In this document: piece by piece, positions 24,816-32,836 of the stretch
Numbering within the stretch: position 1 is the stretch's first letter
Layout: the number at the start of each line of letters is the position of its first letter
NCBI GenBank assembly: GCA_003244105.1
Contig: QHBK01000015.1
Coordinates: forward strand, 1 to 50,147
From: Candidatus Eremiobacter antarcticus
Lineage (GTDB): Bacteria; Vulcanimicrobiota; Vulcanimicrobiia; Eremiobacterales; Eremiobacteraceae
DNA: 50,147 bases
Direction: 5' to 3'
Program-made: the position numbers and the translations under genes
Notes under the pieces: generated by a model
What the model saw: only the letters and a program-made list of their open reading frames with translations
Databases searched by the model: none
What the model was told of the DNA's origin: nothing

Positions 24816-25334
24816 CTAGCTCGACAGCTCCTGGACGATCATCTCCACGCGTGCGCTGAAGCGGCGTGGCGAACAACGAGCGCATGAGACGCGGAATCCC
24901 GGACGGCGTCGGCGCAGGAGCTCCATCTTGCAGCGTGGGCAGCACAGCAGGTAGCGGCGACGGCTGCGACGCCCGGCGACCGGCAGCTGATGATAGATGC
25001 TGGGCAAGCCCACCTCGCTCATTTTTTGCTTAAAGGCCGCGCCGTGGCCGCTCGGCAAGCCCGTCTGATGCAGCCAGGCGTGGACCATCTCGTGGAGCAG
25101 CGTCGCCTCCAGATGGTGGGGATGCAGCGAAAGCAGCGGTGTGGAGAGTTCGATGAGCGGCGGCCGGTAGGAGATGCGGCCAGCGACCGACGTCATACGG
25201 GTGTTGTAGACGATGCGATAGCCGCCCACGATGCCGCTGAAATGTCGAGCGTTCAACTGCGCGAAGAGCAATTGCAGATCGGCCGGCGACGGAAGCACCG
25301 ATGCTTCGCGGCGGTGGACCAGCATGATGGCCAC
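24816..25334 (-). CDS. SprT-like zinc metalloprotease-fold protein
   Basis: A 172-residue protein. The HEMVH motif (HExxH) follows TLLHE near residue 85, with the third zinc ligand probably in GHGAAFKQKM. A zinc ribbon C-P-R-C...C-A-R-C is near the C-terminus. SprT-domain proteins resemble eukaryotic Spartan, which cleaves DNA-protein crosslinks. The GTG at 25334 is chosen because GTGAGGA lies 5 bases upstream; an ATG at 25325 would be 14 bases from it. It is divergent from the DppA-like gene. Confidence 0.88.
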   Translation of the reverse strand: MAIMLVHRREASVLPSPADLQLLFAQLNARHFSGIVGGYRIVYNTRMTSVAGRISYRPPLIELSTPLLSLHPHHLEATLLHEMVHAWLHQTGLPSGHGAAFKQKMSEVGLPSIYHQLPVAGRRSRRRYLLCCPRCKMELLRRRRPGFRVSCARCSPRRFSARVEMIVQELSS

Positions 25335-25416
25335 GGTCGTCCTCACTCTTCGCGTGCGTGCCGCGCGTACCTCTCGGACAGAGGTGCGCGGTGCGTTGCG
25401 CGTAAATCGCTTGAGC

Positions 25417-26253
25417 ATGAAGTTGTACATCTCGGCGGACATGGAAGGTGTCGCCGGCATCACGGCGAGCGAACAGACGGATCCGAACGGTCAACCCGAA
25501 TATCCGCAATCGTGCAAGCTCATGACGGGCGAAGTCGCTGCGGCCTGCCAGGGCGCGTTCGCCGCGGGCGTCAGCGACATCGTCGTCAACGATTCGCATT
25601 GGAACATGCGCAACATCATCCACGAAGAACTGCCGCCGCAGGTGCGCTTGATCCGCGGCAGTCTGAAGCCGCTGTCGATGAACCAGGGACTCGACCCGTC
25701 GTTTCAGGCGGCGGCGTTCATCGGATACCACGCTCCCGTCGGCGTCGCCGACGCGATCCTCGATCATACCTATTCGGGCGAATCCGTCTACGACGTTCGC
25801 ATCAACGGGGAGCTGTGCAGCGAGGCTCGCATCAATGCCGCCATGGCCGGCGAGTTCGGCGTGCCGGTGATCTTCATCTCAGGCGATCAAAACGCTTGCG
25901 CTGACGCGAAGTCGTTTCTTCCGGGCATCGAAGCGGTGGAGGTGAAGCAGGCGATGGGCCGCTACTCCGCCGCCTCGCTGTCACCACAAGAGGCGCGAGC
26001 CGCCATCAAGAACGGCATCGAGCGCGCTGTGCGTGGCCTGCAAAGCGAAGGCGCCCGTGCGCGGCCGTTCTCTTTTAAAACCCCAATCCGCTTGGAGCTG
26101 ACGTTCAGTTCCACAGCGAGGGCTGACGTCGCGTCATTGCTCCCCGGCAGCGAACGCCCACAAGCGCGCACCATCTCGTTCGCGCACGAGGATTACACCA
26201 CGGTGTTCAAGGCGTTTCGCGCTCTGCTGGTCTTGGGCGGCTCGATCTCGTAA
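25417..26253 (+). CDS. D-aminopeptidase DppA-like (peptidase M55)
   Basis: A 278-residue M55 peptidase. It starts MKLYISADMEGVAGI, giving Asp8 and Glu10, and has His61, His105 and Glu132, matching the di-zinc ligands of Bacillus DppA (8, 10, 60, 104, 133). His117 (LDHT) fits the catalytic position. DppA degrades D-Ala-D-Ala and related D-peptides, so it probably recycles cell-wall peptides. It lies alone on the plus strand with a strong bidirectional hairpin downstream at 26409-26440. Confidence 0.92.
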   Translation: MKLYISADMEGVAGITASEQTDPNGQPEYPQSCKLMTGEVAAACQGAFAAGVSDIVVNDSHWNMRNIIHEELPPQVRLIRGSLKPLSMNQGLDPSFQAAAFIGYHAPVGVADAILDHTYSGESVYDVRINGELCSEARINAAMAGEFGVPVIFISGDQNACADAKSFLPGIEAVEVKQAMGRYSAASLSPQEARAAIKNGIERAVRGLQSEGARARPFSFKTPIRLELTFSSTARADVASLLPGSERPQARTISFAHEDYTTVFKAFRALLVLGGSIS

Positions 26254-26408
26254 ATCCGCGGATCGGTGCTGTGAGCGGGCGCACTGGTTGCATGCGAGTG
26301 GCCTGCTGCTGTAACGGCACTGCGCGCGGCACCGTCTTACTCACGTGCCGGGCGCCGTCCATCGGTCCACCAACCTTGCGGTCGCGCGGCAGGATTTTTT
26401 CAAGAACG

Positions 26409-26440
26409 ATGGCCCGGTGATGAGCACCGGGTCATTTGTT
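26409..26440. terminator. Bidirectional hairpin terminator between dppA-like and UPF0158 genes
   Basis: An 11-bp stem (26409-26419 with 26425-26435, one G-U pair) closes a 5-base loop ATGAG. TTGTTATT follows on the plus strand. It sits 155 bases after the dppA stop and just beyond the convergent UPF0158 stop, so it may end both. The 26254-26408 stretch shows no gene or recognisable element. Confidence 0.6.
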
Positions 26441-27392
26441 ATTGGCTCGGCGAGCCGACGGCATTCGACTGCTCCTCCGGAGCCGGTTCTTGACCTTCCA
26501 GCGGGGTGGGTTCGACCGCCTCTTCCGCCGCGGCGCCTGAAGGCATGCCGCCCTCGTCTTCCATCACCTTCTCGGCCTCAACAACGGTGCTGGCAACCTC
26601 TGTGCCCGCCGCGCCCTGCCCGCTGTCGCCGGCTGCCGCCGGCGTTTCTAACGGCGCGTGCGGATGCCAATCGTAATCGGACGGATTGATGCTGTACTGC
26701 GCGGGGTTCAAGCCCAGTTTTTGCAGCCAATCCAACGCGAGCAAGTAATGACGTTTGGTGCGGTATGAAAGCCACCGGCGGCGCAGATTATCGTCCTCGT
26801 CGACAGCCTCGCGGAAGCGGCGAAAGGCGCCCTTGCCCGAGATCGCCGAGCGCAGTCTGCCCGCGACGTTCATGTCTTCGACCAGGCCGATGAAATCCGA
26901 CATGATGCTGTATCTCACGTCGGTCGTGACGGGGGCGATCTTGTGCATTTCTTCGTTCGCCTGAGCCTGCGAAATGCGCGCCGTTTCCTGATCGCCCAGG
27001 TTGTGCATGAAGTGCTCGACGGCGCCCGTCTTGATGTTGAAGAAAGCGACGCTGTCGACATCACCGCCTGTGAGCGCCGTGCCGAGCTCCTCGAGCAATG
27101 CGTTTCTCTTGACCGGTCCCGTCCGAACCATCCGGATCGGCTGGCGAGCCGCCGCGGGACTCGCCGTTTCCATTCCAAGCGCCCGCCGCAGATCATGCGG
27201 ATCAAAGGACGGCAATCCCAAGTTGCTGAGGCGCACGTGGTGGCCCGCGAGTTCGGTGAACAGGTCCTCGAGCTTCTTGCGCGCTTGCGGATCGTTCACG
27301 GCGTCAGCCGGCGCCACGCCGCCCAAGTCGGCGAGCGGCCGGCGCACCCATTCGGCTGTCACGTATGCGTTGTTCGTCGCTGAGTCGGCCAT
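26439..27392 (-). CDS. UPF0158 family protein with N-terminal MbcA/ParS-like segment
   Basis: A 317-residue soluble protein. The middle (about 100-240) has the UPF0158 pattern, including DVRYSIMSDFIGLVEDM, GRLRSAISGKGAFRRFREAV and RRWLSYRTKRHYLLALDWL. The N-terminus (EWVRRPLADLGGVAPADAV, then an ARKKLEDLF helix) resembles the toxin-binding helical domain of MbcA/ParS/Xre antitoxins. The last 75 residues are Glu/Ala/Pro-rich and disordered. The function of UPF0158 is unknown. It follows the LeuA-like gene by 48 bases on the same strand. Confidence 0.75.
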   Translation of the reverse strand: MADSATNNAYVTAEWVRRPLADLGGVAPADAVNDPQARKKLEDLFTELAGHHVRLSNLGLPSFDPHDLRRALGMETASPAAARQPIRMVRTGPVKRNALLEELGTALTGGDVDSVAFFNIKTGAVEHFMHNLGDQETARISQAQANEEMHKIAPVTTDVRYSIMSDFIGLVEDMNVAGRLRSAISGKGAFRRFREAVDEDDNLRRRWLSYRTKRHYLLALDWLQKLGLNPAQYSINPSDYDWHPHAPLETPAAAGDSGQGAAGTEVASTVVEAEKVMEDEGGMPSGAAAEEAVEPTPLEGQEPAPEEQSNAVGSPSQ

Positions 27393-27440
27393 CGTCTCTG
27401 CACTCTTCTCGTTGGTCGTAGCGGTTGCGGTAGGTACTAA

Positions 27441-28841
27441 TTACACCGCCGCGGGTTGTTTCTTGCCGAGTCCTTCGGCGATTTGCAGCACGTCATCCTC
27501 GCTCAAACCCAGCCGGCCGATGCTCTCATAATAGTCCTGCACGATTCCGGCGACATGGCCGCTGCGGGCGCGCTCCTCTCTGACGCGTTTGACCTCTTCG
27601 AGCACTCGCTTGGTTAAGTCACTATCCGGTTCCACGCCGGCCTTGCGAAGGCGCGCTTCGTGCTTGCGCAGCGTGGCGTCGACGACCGACAGACCGCTAT
27701 GCTTGCCGAAGATGAACCGCATGTGGCCGCCGACGAGCCCTGCGGGAACCGCCTCGTACATGCGAGGATCGATGAGCATCGCATGGGTGTGAATGCCGGA
27801 CTCGTGGGAGAACACATTAGCCCCGATGATAGGCTCGTGAGCCTGTACGGGATATCCAGAGACCGACTCCATGAAGCGCGCCAGCTCCCATAACTTGTCA
27901 TACCGGAAGCCCGGAATTTCCACGCCATATAACACGCGCAAAGCCGTCAGGACCTGGTGCAAGGGAACGTTGCCCGCGCGCTCCCCATAGCCGTTCGCCG
28001 TCACAGTGAACGCCTTGAAGCCGCACGCCAGCGACGTGATGCAATTGATCGTGGCGAGCCCATAGTCGTTGTGGAAGTGGTTGAGCAGCGTCACGTCAGC
28101 CGGCAAGCTTTCGACGATTCGCGAGCAGAACCAGCGCGTGGCTTCAGGCGTCAGGCAGCCGACGGTGTCGGGCCATGACGGTCGGGTCCCTCCGGCCGCA
28201 AGTCCGGCTCGGAACAGTTCGATGAAGTACTCTACGTCGCCGCGGCTGCCGTCCTCGCCGCCGAACTCCACGGAGCGCACGCCGTTTTGGCAAGCGTAGC
28301 GGATCGCGTCGCACTGCATACGGATGTTGGCTTGACGGTAAAAGGACAGCGGCTGGTCCAGCCATTCCGAGTCGGGGCGGCCTTCGCGCGCGAGCAGCGT
28401 CTTGCCGATCTTGTACTTCATGTGCAGATCGCTGCCGGACGTGAAGATGAAGAACGTGACATCGCTCGGCGCCACATCGATCGCCGCAAGCGCCTGCAGT
28501 GTCGCGTCGATGTCTTTGGAGTTGCTGCGGCACATCACGACGACATCGAGGTCACGGCGTATAGCGCCGTCGCGTTTGCCCTGCATGATCAGCTGCAGCG
28601 ACCGGCGCTCGTCTTCGGAGACCGCCGGAAATCCAACGTCCATGATGTGCACGCCGATGTCCGACAATCGCTTGCAGATCTCGTATTTCTGCTCGGGCGT
28701 GTAGGCGATGCCGCACATCTGCTCGCCGTCGCGCAAGGATGTGTCGTAGATCTGCAGGCTCGAAGGGTCGGGGAAGGTGACCGCACGCGTGAATTCGCGG
28801 GGATCGCGGATGAGCTGCTCGATAGGCTCTCGGAATTCCAC
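27441..28841 (-). CDS. Homocitrate/2-isopropylmalate synthase family enzyme
   Basis: A 466-residue HMGL-like TIM-barrel enzyme. YDTSLRDGEQ is the catalytic loop, LLNHFHNDYGLATIN holds the metal His/His/Asp, and NGYGERAGNVPL is the GERxGN-type signature. It condenses acetyl-CoA with a 2-oxo acid; homocitrate, citramalate or isopropylmalate could be the product. The C-terminal 100 residues lack the full LeuA allosteric domain. GTG start at 28841 with a strong AAGGAG 5-6 bases upstream. No leucine, lysine or nitrogenase genes adjoin, so the specific reaction is undetermined. Confidence 0.9.
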   Translation of the reverse strand: MEFREPIEQLIRDPREFTRAVTFPDPSSLQIYDTSLRDGEQMCGIAYTPEQKYEICKRLSDIGVHIMDVGFPAVSEDERRSLQLIMQGKRDGAIRRDLDVVVMCRSNSKDIDATLQALAAIDVAPSDVTFFIFTSGSDLHMKYKIGKTLLAREGRPDSEWLDQPLSFYRQANIRMQCDAIRYACQNGVRSVEFGGEDGSRGDVEYFIELFRAGLAAGGTRPSWPDTVGCLTPEATRWFCSRIVESLPADVTLLNHFHNDYGLATINCITSLACGFKAFTVTANGYGERAGNVPLHQVLTALRVLYGVEIPGFRYDKLWELARFMESVSGYPVQAHEPIIGANVFSHESGIHTHAMLIDPRMYEAVPAGLVGGHMRFIFGKHSGLSVVDATLRKHEARLRKAGVEPDSDLTKRVLEEVKRVREERARSGHVAGIVQDYYESIGRLGLSEDDVLQIAEGLGKKQPAAV

Positions 28842-28891
28842 GCCCTCTCCTTTCCGAGTCGGCTTTCGCGCCCGCCGGCGCTCGCCTTGGG

Positions 28892-29377
28892 CTAGGGCTC
28901 GACGACGATGACGCCCCGCATGCCGGCGCTATAGTCGAAGAAGCAACCGTACAGATAGGTGCCCGGCTTTTTGGCGATGAGCGCCGCAGAGCGGTGGCCC
29001 GGAGCGATGTCACCGGTGCTCCACTGTGCGTCGCCGATGCTTCCCGAATACTTGAGCGCCGCGTCAGTGAAGCGCGGGTTCGCCGGAAACTCTCTCGCGG
29101 CAGTCGCGATGAGCGTGGCTGTGTGGTGACCGGCATCGTCGTTTGCGAAAACGATCGGATCGCCTACGTGGACCCGCACAGAGCCGGGCGAGACGCCGAC
29201 ATAGTCTCCGGCCGGCCCGTGCACGATTTTTGAAAAATGCACGAGGTTGAGCGTCACCACCGACGGGCCGGCCGCAGCGGCAGAGTTACCCGACACGAGG
29301 ATCGCCCAGGCCAGGGCGGAGGCGACTGCGGCTGCCGCAAGCCTCCGGCCGACGGTTTTGGTCGACATGCGTTTCAT
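28892..29377 (-). CDS. Plastocyanin-like cupredoxin with altered copper site
   Basis: A 161-residue exported protein. A signal peptide spans about 1-36 (ASALAWAILVSGNSAAAAG) and a cupredoxin fold follows. The first copper His is present in ANDDAGHHTATLI. The C-terminal ligand loop reads YGCFFDYSAGM: Cys and Met are kept at plastocyanin spacing, but the second His is Asp. Copper binding or redox tuning would be altered. The ATG at 29377 has TGAGGAAG upstream; a TTG at 29389 is an alternative. It is divergent from the HD-GYP gene. Confidence 0.82.
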   Translation of the reverse strand: MKRMSTKTVGRRLAAAAVASALAWAILVSGNSAAAAGPSVVTLNLVHFSKIVHGPAGDYVGVSPGSVRVHVGDPIVFANDDAGHHTATLIATAAREFPANPRFTDAALKYSGSIGDAQWSTGDIAPGHRSAALIAKKPGTYLYGCFFDYSAGMRGVIVVEP

Positions 29378-29500
29378 TAGCTTCCTCAAAGGCGCTGAGC
29401 TGCGCCAAGGATCCGGACGCGAGCAGTGGCCTCTGCTAAAGGTAACGTCCGATTCTCAGCGGCTGTCTCGCTCACCCGCACCCGGTTGTGCGAGCTCTGT

Positions 29501-29573
29501 CGGGACCGGCCGGCCGAGGGTGACGAGCGCTACAACACCGCTCGGTCCCGCGGCGGCGTAACGCCTGAGCCGC
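29501..29573 (+). other. Structured intergenic element upstream of the HD-GYP gene
   Basis: CGGGACCG (29501-29508) can pair with CGGTCCCG (29543-29550), enclosing an inner GAGCG/CGCTC hairpin (29525-29529 with 29539-29543, sharing one base). Next to it a hairpin pairs GCGGC+GGCG (29550-29558) with CGCC+GCCGC (29562-29573), with a 3-base bulge. It matches no riboswitch family I recognise. It could be a structured leader of the plus-strand gene or just GC-rich self-complementarity. Confidence 0.25.
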
Positions 29574-29597
29574 GCGGCAGGTCTAACATGACGGTAC

Positions 29598-30992
29598 TTG
29601 TCAGCCTTTGAGGTCTATTCTCCATTGAAGCGGCAGCACTGGAAGAGCAGTTCAAGCGGGGGTCACCGCGCAAGCTCGGCATTCGCGAGCCCCGCCTCCG
29701 GCTGGCCGCGCGCACGAAAGCTGGCGGCTTGGTTCGTGCCCGCCGCGGTGCCGCTTGCCCTGGGGTGGGCCGTCGTACATGCGCCTCGGCCGGCCGGCAC
29801 GCTCGCGGCGCTGCTCGCGGCAGCCTTCGTGTTGGAGTTCGTCGCCCCTGATGCCATCCGGGTTGGTCGACGGATCCTCGGACCGGGCCTATGCGTGAGC
29901 CTCGCGGCCTTCTTGTTGGTGGGACCCGCGGGCGCGGTGCTGGCGGGCTGTGCGCGGGGCATCGGGAGAGCCGTGAGCCGCTCGCAACCTATCGACGCCA
30001 GCGCGAGAACCATGGAATGGTCGGTCCTCGCGCCGCTGGCAGCGGCGTTGGCCGCGGCGGCGGTAGGACGGTTGCATTTCGCGGCCGGCTCCGTGCCGCT
30101 GCACGTGGACGGCAGCACCGCGGCCGCAGCGTGTATCTTCCTCTTATCTTATGCCGCGTTGCAGTGGTGGCTTGGCGAAACGCGTGCGGCTGCGGACTGG
30201 GCCCCAGGCGACGCCGCACGCGGCTTCTCACCGTGGTTTGCCGTGCAGTATGCGCTCACGGGATGCGTAGGATTCGCGCTTGCGCAGGAACTGTCGCTCG
30301 GCAATCTTTTCGTGCTGCCGTTTCTCGTATTCCCCATCGCTTTGGTGCGCCTGGGAACCGGCCGGGCTGGTTTGGGCGCACAACGGTACATCGCAGCGCT
30401 GGAACGTGAAAACGATGCCTTGCTCAATCAGACGGGCCAATTCGACCGCGCGAACGGTGATCTGATCGAGGCGCTCGGTATCGCAGTGGACGAGCAAGAG
30501 GGCGCGGAGCGAGGACGCACGCGCCGCATCGCGGACATCGCCACGCGCATCGGGGCCGCGTTGGGCGTCAGCGGATGGAAACTCGAGCTTTTGCGCCGGG
30601 GCGCTTTGCTGCACGACGTGGGCGTCCTGGCGGTCCCTGCCGGCAAGCGCACGCAGGCCCACTGTGAGATGGGCGCGCGCTTGGTGGCGGGCTGGAGGCA
30701 CGGCCGCACGATCTCGCAGATCATCGAGCAGCACCACGAGCGCCTGGACGGCACGGGATATCCGCGTGGGCTGCACGCCGATGAGATCATCCTAGAAGCG
30801 CGCATCGTCGCCGTCGCGGAGGCCTTCGTATCTTTAACGTCCGCGCCGGGACGCGCCGGCGGCCTGGAGGCCATTGCTGACATCGAGGGCAGAGAAGCCG
30901 GCGAGTTCGATCCGCTCGTCGTCAAGGCGCTTTCCCAAGCCGTCGAGTTGCGGACCGCAGAGGTCCTACCTATGGTTCGCCGGCAGCGCTGA
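29598..30992 (+). CDS. Membrane protein with degenerate HD-GYP domain
   Basis: A protein of up to 464 residues. About six to seven hydrophobic segments (about 40-255) are followed by a short coiled coil (ALERENDALLNQTGQFDRAN) and a C-terminal HD-GYP-like domain. That domain has LLHDVG and EQHHERLDGTGYPRGL, so it keeps the HD and HHExxDGxGYP signatures. The usual HDxGK lysine is replaced (HDVGV), the HD-to-HHE spacing is shortened, and ADxxDALT reads AEAFVSLT. HD-GYP enzymes hydrolyse cyclic di-GMP; this one may be inactive or a sensor. The TTG start at 29598 is weakly supported. Confidence 0.72.
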   Translation: MSAFEVYSPLKRQHWKSSSSGGHRASSAFASPASGWPRARKLAAWFVPAAVPLALGWAVVHAPRPAGTLAALLAAAFVLEFVAPDAIRVGRRILGPGLCVSLAAFLLVGPAGAVLAGCARGIGRAVSRSQPIDASARTMEWSVLAPLAAALAAAAVGRLHFAAGSVPLHVDGSTAAAACIFLLSYAALQWWLGETRAAADWAPGDAARGFSPWFAVQYALTGCVGFALAQELSLGNLFVLPFLVFPIALVRLGTGRAGLGAQRYIAALERENDALLNQTGQFDRANGDLIEALGIAVDEQEGAERGRTRRIADIATRIGAALGVSGWKLELLRRGALLHDVGVLAVPAGKRTQAHCEMGARLVAGWRHGRTISQIIEQHHERLDGTGYPRGLHADEIILEARIVAVAEAFVSLTSAPGRAGGLEAIADIEGREAGEFDPLVVKALSQAVELRTAEVLPMVRRQR

Positions 30993-30996
30993 CGGC

Positions 30997-31335
30997 CTAT
31001 CCGGGCAGGAGCAACGGACGGCTCTCTATTAGCTGCTGCGGCCGGCAAGTATCCATTCGGTCATGCAACTGCCGGGCGAATTCAGCCAATGCCGCTTCAT
31101 CGAGCGCACAGGGCGCATTGTCAGGGTCGCACAGCCGCCGCACGGACCGCTCGAGCATCGTCTTGGCGCCACGAAGGTTGCCCTTGCTCAAGTGGTGCAT
31201 GGCGGCTGCGAGCTGGATGAGGCCTTGCAATCCGCTGTCTTTCTCTTGTATCCAGCGGACTTCCAGTATCTCATGGGCGGCAAAGAACTGACCGCGGTTC
31301 CAACACTCGGCGAACGCCGCGATGTCGCGCGGCAC
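30997..31335 (-). CDS. DUF309 domain protein
   Basis: A 112-residue protein with the DUF309 signature WNRGQFFAAHEILEVRWIQE and GLIQLAAAMHHLSKGNLRGA. The family is an all-helical, probably dimeric fold of unknown function. The GTG start at 31335 has AAGGGG 9 bases upstream; GTG 31353 or TTG 31398 would lengthen it into the end of hemL. It follows hemL on the same strand, with the stop of hemL at 31374, and is convergent with the HD-GYP gene. Confidence 0.8.
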   Translation of the reverse strand: MPRDIAAFAECWNRGQFFAAHEILEVRWIQEKDSGLQGLIQLAAAMHHLSKGNLRGAKTMLERSVRRLCDPDNAPCALDEAALAEFARQLHDRMDTCRPQQLIESRPLLLPG

Positions 31336-31373
31336 GCCGTCGGACCCCTTGCTCACTTGAAAGCTGCGGACCG

Positions 31374-32693
31374 TCAGACCTTGTCTTTGGCGCGGCAAGC
31401 CGCTTTGAGCGCAGCAGCGGCGGCTGCAACCGTCGCGTCTATGTCCTCATCGCCGTGCGAAGCGGTCAGGAACATCAATTCCATCTGCGAAGGCGGCAGC
31501 AGCACGCCCCGCTCGAGCATGGCTTGGTAATAGGCGGCGTAGGAACGCGGGTCCGCCTGACTGGACTCTCGCATGTTCGCATGGGGCGGCCCCAGACGGA
31601 AACGAAGGTCCACCATGGAGCCGTACTGCACGACTGTCGCTCCGCATCCCAGCGCCGTCGCTGCCGAGCGCAAGCCCGCTGCCAAGCGAGTCGCGCGCGC
31701 ATCCAGGGCGGCGTAGAAACCGGTCTCTGACTCGATCGCATCGAGCAGCGCGTGGGCGGCTGCCACCGACAGCGGATTGCCGGAAAAGGTGCCGCCCTGG
31801 AAAACGGTGCCGTCGGGCGCGAGCTTGGCCATGATGTCTCCGCGCCCACCGAACGCTGCCAGGGGCAAGCCTCCGCCGAGCGCTTTGCCCAGGCATGTGA
31901 GATCCGGACGGACACCGAGAAGCGCCTGCGCTCCGCCCGCACCGAGCCGTATGCCCGTGATGACCTCGTCGAAGATCAACACCGCGCCGAACGAGCGGCA
32001 GAGGTCGCGCACTCCCTCCAAGAAGCCGGCCACCGGCAGGCACAACCCCATGTTGGCGGCGACCGGCTCCACGATGATGGCAGCGACCTCGTTTCGCCGC
32101 GCCCGCAGCGTGCGATCGACGGCGAAGATGTCGTTGTACGGCAGCACGAGCACGTCGTGGATCACACCGCTGCTGACGCCCGACGCGATCGTCGCGGCCG
32201 ACAGCGATGACGCGCCGGCAGAGAAGATCATGTCGTCGCTGTGTCCGTGATAGCAGCCCTCGAAGCGGATGATCTTCTCGCGCCGCGTGAACGCTCGTGC
32301 GAGCCGCACGGCGCTCATGCACGCCTCGGTGCCCGTGGAGACGAACCGCACGCTTTCCATGGAAGGGAATGCTGCCACCAAGCGCTGCGCCAAGCGCACT
32401 TCTTCAGGGTGGGTCGCACCGAAGACCGTGCCCGCGGCCGCGGCCTTGCTAACGGCTCGGGCGACGCGCTTGTCGCCGTGCGCGAGCAACACCGGTCCGT
32501 ACCCACAGATGTAATCGATGTACTCGCGCCCGTCCTCGTCGCGCACGCGCGAGCCATGGCCTTCGACCAGCGCGGGAGTAGGAGCTCCAACTGGCAGCCC
32601 GGCGCGCACCGGCGAGTCTACGCCACCGGCTAGCCAACGTTGGGAACGGTGGGTTTCACGCGCGGGCGTTGGGGCGTGCGTCGTGGGGCTCAT
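31374..32693 (-). CDS. hemL: Glutamate-1-semialdehyde 2,1-aminomutase
   Basis: A 439-residue PLP enzyme of aminotransferase fold class I. STGTEACMSAVRLARAFT, FEGCYHGHSD, IFDEVITGIR and CLGKALGGGLPLAAFGG are GSAM signatures, with the PLP lysine near residue 270. It converts glutamate-1-semialdehyde to 5-aminolevulinate in the C5 haem pathway. Its use implies GltX/HemA-type 5-ALA synthesis; hemA is not in the window. The ATG at 32693 begins about 90 bases upstream of the pilus-operon terminator. Confidence 0.96.
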   Translation of the reverse strand: MSPTTHAPTPARETHRSQRWLAGGVDSPVRAGLPVGAPTPALVEGHGSRVRDEDGREYIDYICGYGPVLLAHGDKRVARAVSKAAAAGTVFGATHPEEVRLAQRLVAAFPSMESVRFVSTGTEACMSAVRLARAFTRREKIIRFEGCYHGHSDDMIFSAGASSLSAATIASGVSSGVIHDVLVLPYNDIFAVDRTLRARRNEVAAIIVEPVAANMGLCLPVAGFLEGVRDLCRSFGAVLIFDEVITGIRLGAGGAQALLGVRPDLTCLGKALGGGLPLAAFGGRGDIMAKLAPDGTVFQGGTFSGNPLSVAAAHALLDAIESETGFYAALDARATRLAAGLRSAATALGCGATVVQYGSMVDLRFRLGPPHANMRESSQADPRSYAAYYQAMLERGVLLPPSQMELMFLTASHGDEDIDATVAAAAAALKAACRAKDKV

Positions 32694-32784
32694 CCGTACG
32701 AACCTCGGCCGCTTTTGCGGAGGCTTTTAGAGGCGGGGCCGGTTCACTTGGCGGGCACGGCATCGGTCGCCTTGGCGGGGCACA

Positions 32785-32813
32785 ACAAAAGGGACGGCTG
32801 CTGCCGTCCCTTT
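32785..32813 (-). terminator. Terminator of the first pseudopilin operon
   Basis: An 11-bp perfect stem (AAAGGGACGGC 32788-32798, GCCGTCCCTTT 32803-32813) closes loop TGCT. Read on the minus strand it ends in TTTTGTT, a U-tract. It lies 24 bases beyond the stop of the PilX-like gene. Confidence 0.85.
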
Positions 32814-32836
32814 CCCGCGAGCCACGGTTATTTCAG

